A stretch of DNA of 6,467 nucleotides from Acidobacteriota bacterium. Its GTDB lineage: Bacteria > Acidobacteriota > Terriglobia > UBA7540. The first letter of the stretch is position 1. Every line of letters begins with the position of its first letter. Below, in pieces: positions 1 through 6,218 of this stretch. The stretch is from the NCBI GenBank assembly GCA_021780055.1, contig JAJXZM010000326.1:1-6467 (forward strand). Direction: 5' to 3'. The translations under genes and the position numbers were made by a program. The notes beneath the pieces are model-generated. The model was not told the origin of the DNA. It made no database searches and saw only the letters and a list, made by a program, of their open reading frames with translations.

Positions 1-30
1 TGAGCGCTGCCGCCCTCCAAGCCACAACTC

Positions 31-666
31 TTATGCTTTGCCTGTGGCCACAAGCACGCCCTGCCGTATGAGGGCTGTGGCAATCTGCCGGCAAAAGGCT
101 GGAAGGTCCGTGGGCTTGCGCGACGTGATCAGGTTGCCGTCAACGGCAACTTCCTCATCCACGTACTTCGCGCCGGCGTGAATCATGTCATCCTTGATGG
201 CCGTGAAGCAAGTGGCTTTTCGCCCCTCGACGATTCCGGCTGAGCAGAGCAGCCAGCCGCCGTGGCAAATGGCGGCCACCACCTTTCCGGCCGCGTGCAT
301 GTCGCGCACGAACGCCACCATACGCTCGTCCTGCCGCAGGAAATCGGGCGCCCAGCCGCCCGGGATGATCACAGCATCAAAAGCCGCAGGGCTCACCTCG
401 CCAACGGATATATCTGCAACCACCGGGTAGCCCTTCTTGCTGAGATAAGTCTTCCCTGCTTCTGCGCCCACGGCGATCGTCGTTGCGCCGTCCTCACGAA
501 ATCTCAACAGCGGATACCAGACCTCCAACTCCTGATACTGGTCCGCCACCAGGACCGCAATCATTTTGCCTTTCAGCGGGTTATTTGCCAGGTCGCTCAT
601 AAGTTTTTTCGTCTTCGCCGTCACTTCAGAGAACCTTTCCTCCCGTGTCTTTCCTTTTGGTCCCAT
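31..666 (-). CDS. DJ-1/PfpI family protein (type 1 glutamine amidotransferase-like)
   Basis: A 211-residue cytoplasmic protein of the DJ-1/PfpI superfamily, whose members act as stress-linked glyoxalase/deglycase-type enzymes or as proteases; the substrate cannot be told from sequence. The core begins near residue 34 (KMIAVLVADQYQELEVWYP). Glu48, four residues before Pro52, sits where DJ-1 has its conserved acidic residue. The loop IPGGWAPDFLR (101-111) and the nucleophile elbow AAICHGGWLL (132-141) follow. Cys134 is the predicted nucleophile and His135 next to it is PfpI-like. Residues 1-33 are a lysine- and glutamate-rich extension not needed for the fold. The start is nevertheless favoured because AAGGAGGG lies 4 bases upstream, whereas the internal Met35 (position 564) has no comparable support noted. 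It lies 127 bp beyond rsmB on the same strand and is probably expressed separately. Family membership is firm; function is open. Confidence 0.9.
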   Translation of the reverse strand: MGPKGKTREERFSEVTAKTKKLMSDLANNPLKGKMIAVLVADQYQELEVWYPLLRFREDGATTIAVGAEAGKTYLSKKGYPVVADISVGEVSPAAFDAVIIPGGWAPDFLRQDERMVAFVRDMHAAGKVVAAICHGGWLLCSAGIVEGRKATCFTAIKDDMIHAGAKYVDEEVAVDGNLITSRKPTDLPAFCRQIATALIRQGVLVATGKA

Positions 667-670
667 CGTG

Positions 671-678
671 CCCTCCTT
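671..678 (-). promoter_or_regulatory. Ribosome binding site of the DJ-1/PfpI gene
   Basis: AAGGAGGG on the minus strand, 4 bases before the ATG ending at 666. It is a near-perfect anti-16S match and decides the start in favour of the longer protein with the charged N-terminal extension. Confidence 0.8.
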
Positions 679-704
679 ATCGCAAGGTCACATCTTGCTG
701 TAGC

Positions 705-721
705 GGCGGCCTTCTGCCGCC
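705..721. repeat. GC-rich palindrome (6-bp stem, 5-base loop) between rsmB and the DJ-1/PfpI gene
   Basis: GGCGGC (705-710) pairs with GCCGCC (716-721) around the loop CTTCT. An alternative register pairs 703-707 with 716-720. It lies in the 127-bp spacer (667-793), about 27 bases upstream of the DJ-1/PfpI ribosome binding site. In the direction of transcription no T-run follows it, so it is a poor intrinsic terminator. It could be a dispersed REP-like palindrome or an mRNA leader structure. I see no clear promoter elsewhere in this spacer. Confidence 0.45.
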
Positions 722-793
722 ATATGCCGAAATAAACCAGCAATCGAACTTTGCGGCTATGTTATCAAAGGCGGGGCCTCTGTTACAGTCAGC

Positions 794-2143
794 TCATCGT
801 GCGATCACCGCCGCGAAGAAGCCGTCCATGTCATGCAGGTCAGGGCGCGTGCGGAAGTAGCCGCGTGCATCAATCAGCGGAGCAATGTTCGGCAATTCAT
901 CTGCAAGCTCAGCATGGCCTAGCACCTTGCAGCCCGGGGCTTCGGCAAGCACGCTCTCCACAACTTTTTCATTCTCTTCGGGCTCCAACGAGCACGTCGC
1001 GTACACCAGCCGGCCGCCCGGCCGCAGAACCAAAAGCGTGTTTGCAAGAATTGTCCGCTGAATCGCCGGCAGCCGTTCGAGATCATCCGGCGCAAGCCGC
1101 CATTTGATTTCCGGATTGCGCGCCAGGGTTCCCGTCCCGGAACACGGCGCATCCACCAGAATCCGGTCGAAGACTTGCCGGAACGGAAGCGGCCGCGTTG
1201 CGTCGAGGCGCACAACCCGAACCGCCGCAGCGTTCGCTGTAAGCCGTGGCAAAAGTTTCCGCAGCGTTTTGACCCGCCCGCCGCTGGCATCGCACGCCAC
1301 CAGCACGCCGTCGCCCACCGCATCCGCCAGCAAGCCGGTCTTCATTCCCGGCGCGGCGCAAACATCGAGCACGCGCTGGCTCGGGCGCGCCAGCAGCAAT
1401 TCCGGAACAAGTTGCGAGGCTTCATCCTGAATTGCCAGTCCCAATTCTTCGGCAAGCCGCGAAACGGCTCCTTCGCCGGCCTCGGGAATCAGAGCGTTTG
1501 GAGCGTACTCGCCGCGCCGGACGTTGCCGCCCTTCTCAGCGAATTTCCTGATCACATCTTCCGGCTCAGGCGTGCAGGAACAGATTCGCAGCGTTGTCGG
1601 AGGCACCTGCGTTGCAGCCCATGCCAGCCGGTTTGCCGCCTTGGTGCCAAAATTTGTTTCCCATCGCTCCAGCAGCCAGTCGGGAACCGACCGCCGCGCG
1701 CCCGCCTGCAATTCAGGATCGTCCGGCGAAACCGCTGCGACTTGCAGCAACTTTTCCGGCTCGCACTTGCGGAGAACCGCATTCACCAGTCCGGCAGCGG
1801 ACCGCTTGCGAGACAGCTTAATGAGTTCCACCGATTCGTTCACAGCGGCGGATTTGGGAATTCTTTCAAGGAAGGCAATCTGATAAATACCCATTCGCAA
1901 AGCCGTAATGACTTCACGGTCGAGCCACTGCGGGCTCCTGCCGGAGAGTTTTTGAATGCGATGATCGATTTCGCCCCGCCACCTGAGAACTCCCATTGCG
2001 ATTTCAGTGGCGAGCCCGCGGTCGCGTTCGCTGAGCGATGAAACCTGATGCCCTTGCAGCAGGTCCGCGGCATAGCCCTTCGCGGCATCAACATGGAGGA
2101 GAATATCGAACGCGATTTTGCGGGCAGGAGAGGCTTGCGCCAA
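794..2143 (-). CDS. rsmB: 16S rRNA (cytosine-967-C5)-methyltransferase RsmB
   Basis: Transfers a methyl group from SAM to C5 of 16S rRNA cytosine 967 (E. coli numbering) in the cytoplasm. The protein has 449 residues, close to the family norm. Domains in order: an N-terminal NusB-like RNA-binding domain (about 3-135), a linker domain (about 145-235), then the Rossmann methyltransferase fold. Visible motifs are QDEAS (239-243), the SAM-binding VLDVCAAPGMKT (258-269), DAPCSGTG (331-338) with Cys334, and YATCSLEPEENE (381-392), where Cys384 is the predicted catalytic nucleophile. Both family cysteines are present. The start codon is TTG at 2143. It is chosen because the NusB domain begins at once (ARKIAFDILL), the next Met is at residue 50, and GAGG sits 6 bases upstream. 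The gene begins 8 bp after the fmt stop, so it is co-transcribed with fmt and probably translationally coupled to it. Confidence 0.95.
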   Translation of the reverse strand: MAQASPARKIAFDILLHVDAAKGYAADLLQGHQVSSLSERDRGLATEIAMGVLRWRGEIDHRIQKLSGRSPQWLDREVITALRMGIYQIAFLERIPKSAAVNESVELIKLSRKRSAAGLVNAVLRKCEPEKLLQVAAVSPDDPELQAGARRSVPDWLLERWETNFGTKAANRLAWAATQVPPTTLRICSCTPEPEDVIRKFAEKGGNVRRGEYAPNALIPEAGEGAVSRLAEELGLAIQDEASQLVPELLLARPSQRVLDVCAAPGMKTGLLADAVGDGVLVACDASGGRVKTLRKLLPRLTANAAAVRVVRLDATRPLPFRQVFDRILVDAPCSGTGTLARNPEIKWRLAPDDLERLPAIQRTILANTLLVLRPGGRLVYATCSLEPEENEKVVESVLAEAPGCKVLGHAELADELPNIAPLIDARGYFRTRPDLHDMDGFFAAVIAR

Positions 2144-2149
2144 GGCTGA

Positions 2150-2153
2150 CCTC
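2150..2153 (-). promoter_or_regulatory. Ribosome binding site of rsmB overlapping the fmt stop codon
   Basis: GAGG on the minus strand, 6 bases before the TTG start of rsmB. Its first two bases are the last two of the fmt TGA stop. A ribosome ending fmt therefore stands directly on the rsmB initiation region, an arrangement typical of coupled translation, and it supports the unusual TTG start. Confidence 0.6.
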
Positions 2154-3090
2154 AGGAACCGAGAGTTTCGCCGGACTGAACGCGGGCTCCATTCATAAAC
2201 TCGCGCGCGGAGAGGCGCTTACGGCCTTCGAGCTGAACTTCGTGGAGAAGCAGTTGCGACCCCTCGCCACAGGCCGCGGCAAGCCGCAGGCCATCGGTCG
2301 AAATCATGCCGGGAGCGAGCGCCTGCCGACCGGCCGCCGGAACGGATTCCGCCCGCCAGATGTGCAGGCGTTTTTGCCGAAAAGATGTGTAGGCGCCGGG
2401 CCAGGGGATCAGCCCGCGAACACGCCGCTCAATTTCCTCCGCCGGCATCGACCAATCGATCAGTCCGTCTTCTTTCTTAAGCCGCGGGGCGAGAGTTGCC
2501 AGGTCATGATTCTGCGGGCGAGGCATAATTTCTCTGCGTTCAAGCTTGCACAAAGTTTCGACCATCAGGTCCGCGCCGATTACGCTGAGGCGCTCGCCGA
2601 GCGTTTCCGTCGTATCGTCATCGCGGATCGGCTCGCGGCGTTCGAGCAGCATGTCGCCTGTGTCCATCCCGGCGTCAATCTTCATGGTCGTGACGCCGGT
2701 CTCTTTTTCCCCTCGAATGATCGCCCAGGCAATGGGCGCCGCGCCCCGGTATTGGGGCAGGATGGAAGCGTGCAGGTTAATGCAGCCAATCGGCGGCAGG
2801 TCAATCATCCACTGCGGAACGATGTGTCCGTAAGCAACGATGACGATGGCATCAGGGCGATACTGCGACAGGTATTCCCTGGTCTCTTCGGTTTTTACTT
2901 TGGCGGGCTGAAAAAGCGCAAGGCCGTGCTTCAGCGCCGTTTGCTTCACCGGCGACGGTTGCACCTTGTGCCCGCGGCCGCGCGGCTCGTCGGGATTGGT
3001 CATCACCAGTTGAATGGAGAATTTTTCTGCGACCAGTTTTTCAAGTGTGGGAACAGCGAATTGGGGAGTGCCGCAAAAGATCAGGTTCAT
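2152..3090 (-). CDS. fmt: Methionyl-tRNA formyltransferase
   Basis: Formylates Met-tRNA(fMet) using 10-formyltetrahydrofolate, giving the initiator tRNA of bacterial translation. At 312 residues it matches the E. coli enzyme (about 315). The N-terminal Rossmann formyl-transfer domain starts with MNLIFCGTPQFAVPTLEKL. The active-site stretch NLHASILPQYRGAAPI spans 105-120. Catalytic Asn105, His107 and Asp143 (in GMDTGD) are all present, with the same Asn-to-Asp spacing as in E. coli. The C-terminal OB-fold tRNA-binding domain runs from about 205 to the end (IDWSMPAEEIERRVRGLIPWPGAY-type region near 211-234). The start at 3090 is chosen because the family begins with this MxLIFCGTPxF sequence. 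A longer in-frame version from a GTG at 3156 would add 22 residues and overlap the end of def by 7 bases. Neither start has a strong ribosome binding site. It sits between def and rsmB in one cluster. Confidence 0.95.
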   Translation of the reverse strand: MNLIFCGTPQFAVPTLEKLVAEKFSIQLVMTNPDEPRGRGHKVQPSPVKQTALKHGLALFQPAKVKTEETREYLSQYRPDAIVIVAYGHIVPQWMIDLPPIGCINLHASILPQYRGAAPIAWAIIRGEKETGVTTMKIDAGMDTGDMLLERREPIRDDDTTETLGERLSVIGADLMVETLCKLERREIMPRPQNHDLATLAPRLKKEDGLIDWSMPAEEIERRVRGLIPWPGAYTSFRQKRLHIWRAESVPAAGRQALAPGMISTDGLRLAAACGEGSQLLLHEVQLEGRKRLSAREFMNGARVQSGETLGS

Positions 3091-3149
3091 CCGTCGGGTC
3101 CGTTCGGAACAGCCCGCTGTGGGCTTCGCAGGTTGCGCCGGAATCCATC

Positions 3150-3659
3150 CTACCACTCGCCCGCTTTGGCCAGTTTCCGGACCTTGCGTTTGATGGATTC
3201 GCGCTTCAGGCGCGTCAGGCGGTGAATAAAGAGTTTGCCGTCGAGGTGGTCGGTTTCATGGCAGAAGGCACGGGCCAGCAATCCCTCGCCCGTCATGGTG
3301 AATTCCTCGCCCTTCAGGTTTTGCGCGTGGACGGTGGCGCGCAGCGGGCGGGTGGTCTTGGCGCGGAAATCCGGCAGGCTCAGGCAGCCTTCGTCCTCAA
3401 CCTGCTTCCCTTCAACTGAGATGATCTGCGGGTTGGCCAGAACCAGCTTTGCCTCGGGGTCCTGCCCGCAGGTAATGTCAATCACGCAGAGCCGCTGCGT
3501 CAGTCCGATCTGCGGCGCGGCCAGGCCCACGCCGTTGGCGGCATACATGGTTTCAAACATGTCGGCCACCAGCTTTTTAAGTTCGGAGTCAAACTCCACC
3601 ACCGGCTTCGTGCCGTCTTCCAGAACCTTCTGTCCATACTTCACGATGGGATAGATCAT
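3150..3659 (-). CDS. def: Peptide deformylase
   Basis: Metalloenzyme that removes the N-formyl group from nascent proteins, undoing the step started by Fmt, whose gene is next. At 169 residues it is the usual bacterial length. All three signatures are present: motif 1 GVGLAAPQIG (43-52), motif 2 EGCLSLP (90-96) with metal ligand Cys92, and motif 3 HETDHLDG (134-141) with metal ligands His134 and His138 and catalytic Glu135. The residue before motif 3 is Cys133, where E. coli has Gln. The C-terminus is short and basic (KRESIKRKVRKLAKAGEW). The ATG at 3659 is the earliest possible start because an in-frame TAG lies two codons upstream. No Shine-Dalgarno sequence is visible before it. It is followed after 59 bp by fmt and is probably the first gene of a def-fmt-rsmB operon. 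Confidence 0.96.
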   Translation of the reverse strand: MIYPIVKYGQKVLEDGTKPVVEFDSELKKLVADMFETMYAANGVGLAAPQIGLTQRLCVIDITCGQDPEAKLVLANPQIISVEGKQVEDEGCLSLPDFRAKTTRPLRATVHAQNLKGEEFTMTGEGLLARAFCHETDHLDGKLFIHRLTRLKRESIKRKVRKLAKAGEW

Positions 3660-3698
3660 TTTCTAATTCAATATCGGCTGAGTTTGAAATTTGCACAC

Positions 3699-3722
3699 TG
3701 TCAGGTTGCGATGCTGACAACC
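3699..3722. promoter_or_regulatory. Overlapping inverted repeats upstream of def
   Basis: The 122-bp spacer between the beta-propeller gene and def (3660-3781) contains TGTCAG (3699-3704) facing CTGACA (3714-3719) across 9 bases. A second, mutually exclusive pair is GGTTG (3704-3708) with CAACC (3718-3722). This could be an operator-like palindrome or a leader RNA with two alternative folds. I could not place a convincing -35/-10 pair for the def operon in this spacer. Function is unproven and the repeats are short. Confidence 0.3.
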
Positions 3723-3781
3723 TGCATTGGCTTCTGTCGCGCCGAAATGCATCATCTACCGTATTTTCAAAAATCGCACAT

Positions 3782-4849
3782 TTACGGCGCGAGCACAAGT
3801 AGCGTAAAGCTGTTCGGGACCATGGGCGGACGGCGAAAGCGATGCTGTCCGGCGGGTTCAGGCGGCATGGGCCCAAATTTTGCCGTCACCAGAAACACTT
3901 TGTGCGTCTTCGGGTCCACTTCCATGGTGCGCGCGCCGCGTTCCGTCGGGACGTTTTGCAACACCTTGAATTCTGTCGGCGACTCTTCCTTCACCACCGT
4001 CAGAGTGCCTTCGCCGTTTGAGCTAAAGGCAAGCCCGGTTCCCGGATCAAAACGGTTGGCGTCCACGCCACTGCCAATCGGCACCGTGGTGATGACCTTG
4101 CCGGTCCTGACATTGATCATGGCCATCATATTGTTGTGGCAACCGGCAAACAGAATTTCATGCCTGGCGTCGATCGCCAATCCCGAAGGAGATTCGCAGG
4201 GCGCCATCGGCCATCTCGATTTGATTTTGAGCGTGTGGGTATCAATTGCCAGTTCCACGCTCTTGTCTTCCAGATTGTTGTAAAGCATCCCGCGCCCGTC
4301 AGGAACGGCAAATTCCGGCCTGCCACCCAACTGGATGGTGCCAACAACTTTCAGCGTTTTCGCATCAATGGCCGTGGAGCTGTCACTGCGGCCGTTGAAA
4401 GTGAAGACCCGCTGCGAAGAAGGATCGTAAGTGATGCCGTCCGGGTTGTGGCCGGTCACTTTGACGGTACCGATAGTCTTGAGCGTCTTCAGGTCAAAGA
4501 CGGTCACCTGATCGGCACCTCCGTCGCTGATGAACCCACGATTAAGTTCCGTCGCGACTGCGATGCCGTGGACACCGGGCGTGTCCGGAATGTCCCCGAT
4601 CACCTTGTCCGTATCGGGGTTGATGACCAGCACGTGCGTGCCGTGCGAAACAAAAAGGTGGCGGTTTTGCGGATCAAAACCCAGATAGTCCCAGAAGCCT
4701 TCGCCGCCCAGAACAACTCTATTGACGATGTGATAGTTGATCGACGCAGGGGCCTGCGGCACTCGCGCCGCACTGACCGCGGCCGGAATCGTAAATATCA
4801 GGACCAGGAATAAACAAAGACCGGAGCACTTTCGAATTACAGATTTCAT
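3782..4849 (-). CDS. Secreted YncE/YVTN-type beta-propeller protein
   Basis: A 355-residue exported protein with a predicted Sec signal peptide: basic start (MKSVIRK), hydrophobic core (about 9-23) and an AVSA-A cleavage site near residue 27. The mature part is built from about 42-residue repeats beginning near 83, 125, 167, 208 and 251. Each has a pattern like KTLKTIGTVKVTGHNPDGIT followed by a strand and a D/N-G turn, typical of YVTN/YncE beta-propellers; E. coli YncE has a similar length. Cys218 and Cys237 could form a disulfide. No enzymatic motif is visible, so binding or scaffolding outside the cytoplasm is the likeliest role. The start is fixed by AGGAGG 4 bases upstream and by the signal peptide; a longer frame from 4912 would bury that signal. 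It lies 92 bp after aroC and 122 bp before def and has no obvious functional link to either. The ligand is unknown. Confidence 0.85.
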   Translation of the reverse strand: MKSVIRKCSGLCLFLVLIFTIPAAVSAARVPQAPASINYHIVNRVVLGGEGFWDYLGFDPQNRHLFVSHGTHVLVINPDTDKVIGDIPDTPGVHGIAVATELNRGFISDGGADQVTVFDLKTLKTIGTVKVTGHNPDGITYDPSSQRVFTFNGRSDSSTAIDAKTLKVVGTIQLGGRPEFAVPDGRGMLYNNLEDKSVELAIDTHTLKIKSRWPMAPCESPSGLAIDARHEILFAGCHNNMMAMINVRTGKVITTVPIGSGVDANRFDPGTGLAFSSNGEGTLTVVKEESPTEFKVLQNVPTERGARTMEVDPKTHKVFLVTAKFGPMPPEPAGQHRFRRPPMVPNSFTLLVLAP

Positions 4850-4853
4850 AAGT

Positions 4854-4859
4854 CCTCCT
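4854..4859 (-). promoter_or_regulatory. Ribosome binding site of the beta-propeller gene
   Basis: AGGAGG on the minus strand, 4 bases before the ATG at 4849. This perfect consensus sets the start at the signal peptide rather than at an upstream in-frame Met (4912). It is one of the two strongest ribosome binding sites in the window. Confidence 0.85.
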
Positions 4860-4903
4860 AATGAGAGTGCAGTTTTCACTCGGTCTATTGAGTGGCATAC
4901 CAA

Positions 4904-4920
4904 TGGCTGCAACGCAGCCA
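4904..4920 (-). terminator. Stem-loop after aroC, possible transcription attenuator
   Basis: A perfect 7-bp stem, TGGCTGC with GCAGCCA, around a 3-base loop, starting 21 bases beyond the aroC stop codon. On the transcript it is followed by TTGGTATG, not a U-run, so it is a weak candidate for intrinsic termination. It may instead protect the aroC mRNA end or reduce read-through into the beta-propeller gene. A smaller inverted repeat, CACTC/GAGTG (4877-4894), lies between it and the next ribosome binding site. Confidence 0.35.
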
Positions 4921-4941
4921 GCAGAAAAAGTATTCGCGCGC

Positions 4942-6117
4942 CTAGAACCGGCGCACCTGCTCCTGAAAAGCGTCAAAGTTCCGCCGAGTTTCCTGGAGCG
5001 AATCGCCTCCGAACTTTTCCAGAAACGCGCGCGCCAGCACCAGGGCCACCATCGCCTCACCCACAACGCCGGCGGCCGGCACGACGCAGATGTCTGACCG
5101 CTCATAGGCGGCCTTCACCGGCTCGCGTGTTGCAAAGTCAACCGATTCAAGCGGGCGGCGCAGCGTGGAGATCGGTTTCAGATATCCACGGACGACGACC
5201 GGCTCGCCATTGGTGATTCCGCCCTCGAATCCACCGGCCCTGTTGGATTTCCGCGTGAACTTTCTATCCTGCCGGTCGTAGCCAATCTCATCATGGACGC
5301 GGGAGCCGGGCGTTGCGGCGTTTCCAATGCCGGTCCCGATCTCAATCGCCTTCACCGCCTGAATGGACATCACCGCCTGCGCCAGTTGCCCGTCTAATTT
5401 CTCGTCCCACTGCACAGAAGTGCCGAGGCCCACCGGAACGCCCATGGCAATCACTTCAAACGTGCCGCCCACGGTGTCGCGTTCCTCGGTGGCCTTGTCC
5501 ACTTCCAGTTTCATGCGCGCTTCAACTCCCGCATCCACGCAGCTCAGCATGATGTCCTCAATGTCGCGCAGCGCGAGAATCTTCTCGAAAGGAACATTGT
5601 CATCCGGCAGCGCAACGCTGCCCACCGCAACGGTGTGGCTGGCGATCCGGATGCCGAACTGAAGCAGGAACAGCTTGGCAAGAGATCCCACGGCAACTCG
5701 GGCGGCCGTTTCACGCGCGCTCGCGCGTTCAAGCACGTAACGCGCGTCGGGAAAATCATACTTCAGGCAGCCGGCCAGATCGGCGTGGCCCGGCCGCGGG
5801 GACTTCACCGCCTTATACTTCTCGCGGGTCTCGGGCAGATCCTCCACCGACATCGATTCCTGCCAGTTCTTCCAGTCGCGGTTTTCGATCAGGATGGCCA
5901 TCGGCGAACCAATCGTTTCACCGTGCCGGACGCCGGAAAGGAACTGCGCCGTGTCCGACTCAATCTTCATCCGCCCGCCGCGCCCGTAGCCGCCCATTCG
6001 GCGCTTCAGTTCGCGATTGACGTAAACAAAGTCCACCGGCACATGCGCCGGCATCCCCATCAGGGTCGCGATCAGCGCCTGTCCGTGCGACTCACCCGCG
6101 GTGTGAAATCGAAGCAT
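4942..6117 (-). CDS. aroC: Chorismate synthase
   Basis: Last enzyme of the shikimate pathway: it converts 5-enolpyruvylshikimate-3-phosphate to chorismate with loss of phosphate, using reduced FMN in the cytoplasm. At 391 residues it is longer than the E. coli enzyme (about 361) and nearer the forms of many Gram-positive and deep-branching bacteria. Signature 1 is at the N-terminus (TAGESHG, 6-12), with the catalytic His11. [11 protein letters not shown] (106-116) carries the second active-site His111. [13 protein letters not shown] (130-142) is the central signature, and [17 protein letters not shown] (340-356) is the C-terminal one with Asp342. No key residue is missing. The start is secure because the family begins MLRFxTAGESHG. 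No ribosome binding site lies at normal distance; the nearest purine stretch (AGGGAAAG) ends 18 bases upstream. A good promoter lies just before the gene. Confidence 0.97.
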   Translation of the reverse strand: MLRFHTAGESHGQALIATLMGMPAHVPVDFVYVNRELKRRMGGYGRGGRMKIESDTAQFLSGVRHGETIGSPMAILIENRDWKNWQESMSVEDLPETREKYKAVKSPRPGHADLAGCLKYDFPDARYVLERASARETAARVAVGSLAKLFLLQFGIRIASHTVAVGSVALPDDNVPFEKILALRDIEDIMLSCVDAGVEARMKLEVDKATEERDTVGGTFEVIAMGVPVGLGTSVQWDEKLDGQLAQAVMSIQAVKAIEIGTGIGNAATPGSRVHDEIGYDRQDRKFTRKSNRAGGFEGGITNGEPVVVRGYLKPISTLRRPLESVDFATREPVKAAYERSDICVVPAAGVVGEAMVALVLARAFLEKFGGDSLQETRRNFDAFQEQVRRF

Positions 6118-6164
6118 AGTAATAAATGTAAAAGACTTTCCCTGGGTGAATTCAGAAAGTAACG

Positions 6165-6193
6165 ATTTTATACGAAGCTTGCAACGTGGTCAA
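6165..6193 (-). promoter_or_regulatory. Sigma70-type promoter of aroC
   Basis: On the minus strand, TTGACC (-35, positions 6193-6188) and TAAAAT (-10, positions 6170-6165) are separated by exactly 17 bp. Each hexamer matches the consensus at five of six bases. It lies in the AT-rich gap between the methyltransferase stop and aroC. The predicted start of transcription is near 6158, giving a leader of about 40 bases. Confidence 0.65.
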
Positions 6194-6218
6194 AAATAAG
6201 GGACGTTCACCATTTACT

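Noticed and set aside
667..793. Promoter for the DJ-1/PfpI gene in the spacer after rsmB
   Set aside because: Candidate hexamers (for example TTCGAT with CATATG) match consensus poorly, so no promoter is called.
1175..2041. Plus-strand open frame (about 288 codons) opposite rsmB
   Set aside because: It is antisense to a complete RsmB, with low-complexity Arg/Ala/Ser composition and no domain or credible initiation site.
2038..3225. Long plus-strand open frame (about 395 codons) opposite fmt and the start of rsmB
   Set aside because: It lies antisense to Fmt, which has all its catalytic residues. The translated frame is arginine- and glycine-rich with no recognisable domain, as expected for an antisense shadow in GC-rich DNA.
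3589..3876. Minus-strand open frame spanning the propeller-def spacer in another frame
   Set aside because: It overlaps the ends of two well-supported genes in a different frame and has no ribosome binding site or recognisable motif.
4136..4813. Plus-strand open frame (about 225 codons) opposite the beta-propeller gene
   Set aside because: It is a shadow of the propeller repeats; its composition mirrors the antisense strand and no protein family is recognisable.
4850..4912. Upstream extension of the beta-propeller protein to a Met at 4912
   Set aside because: It would place 21 residues before a clear signal peptide and ignore the perfect AGGAGG at 4854-4859; the start falls inside a stem-loop.
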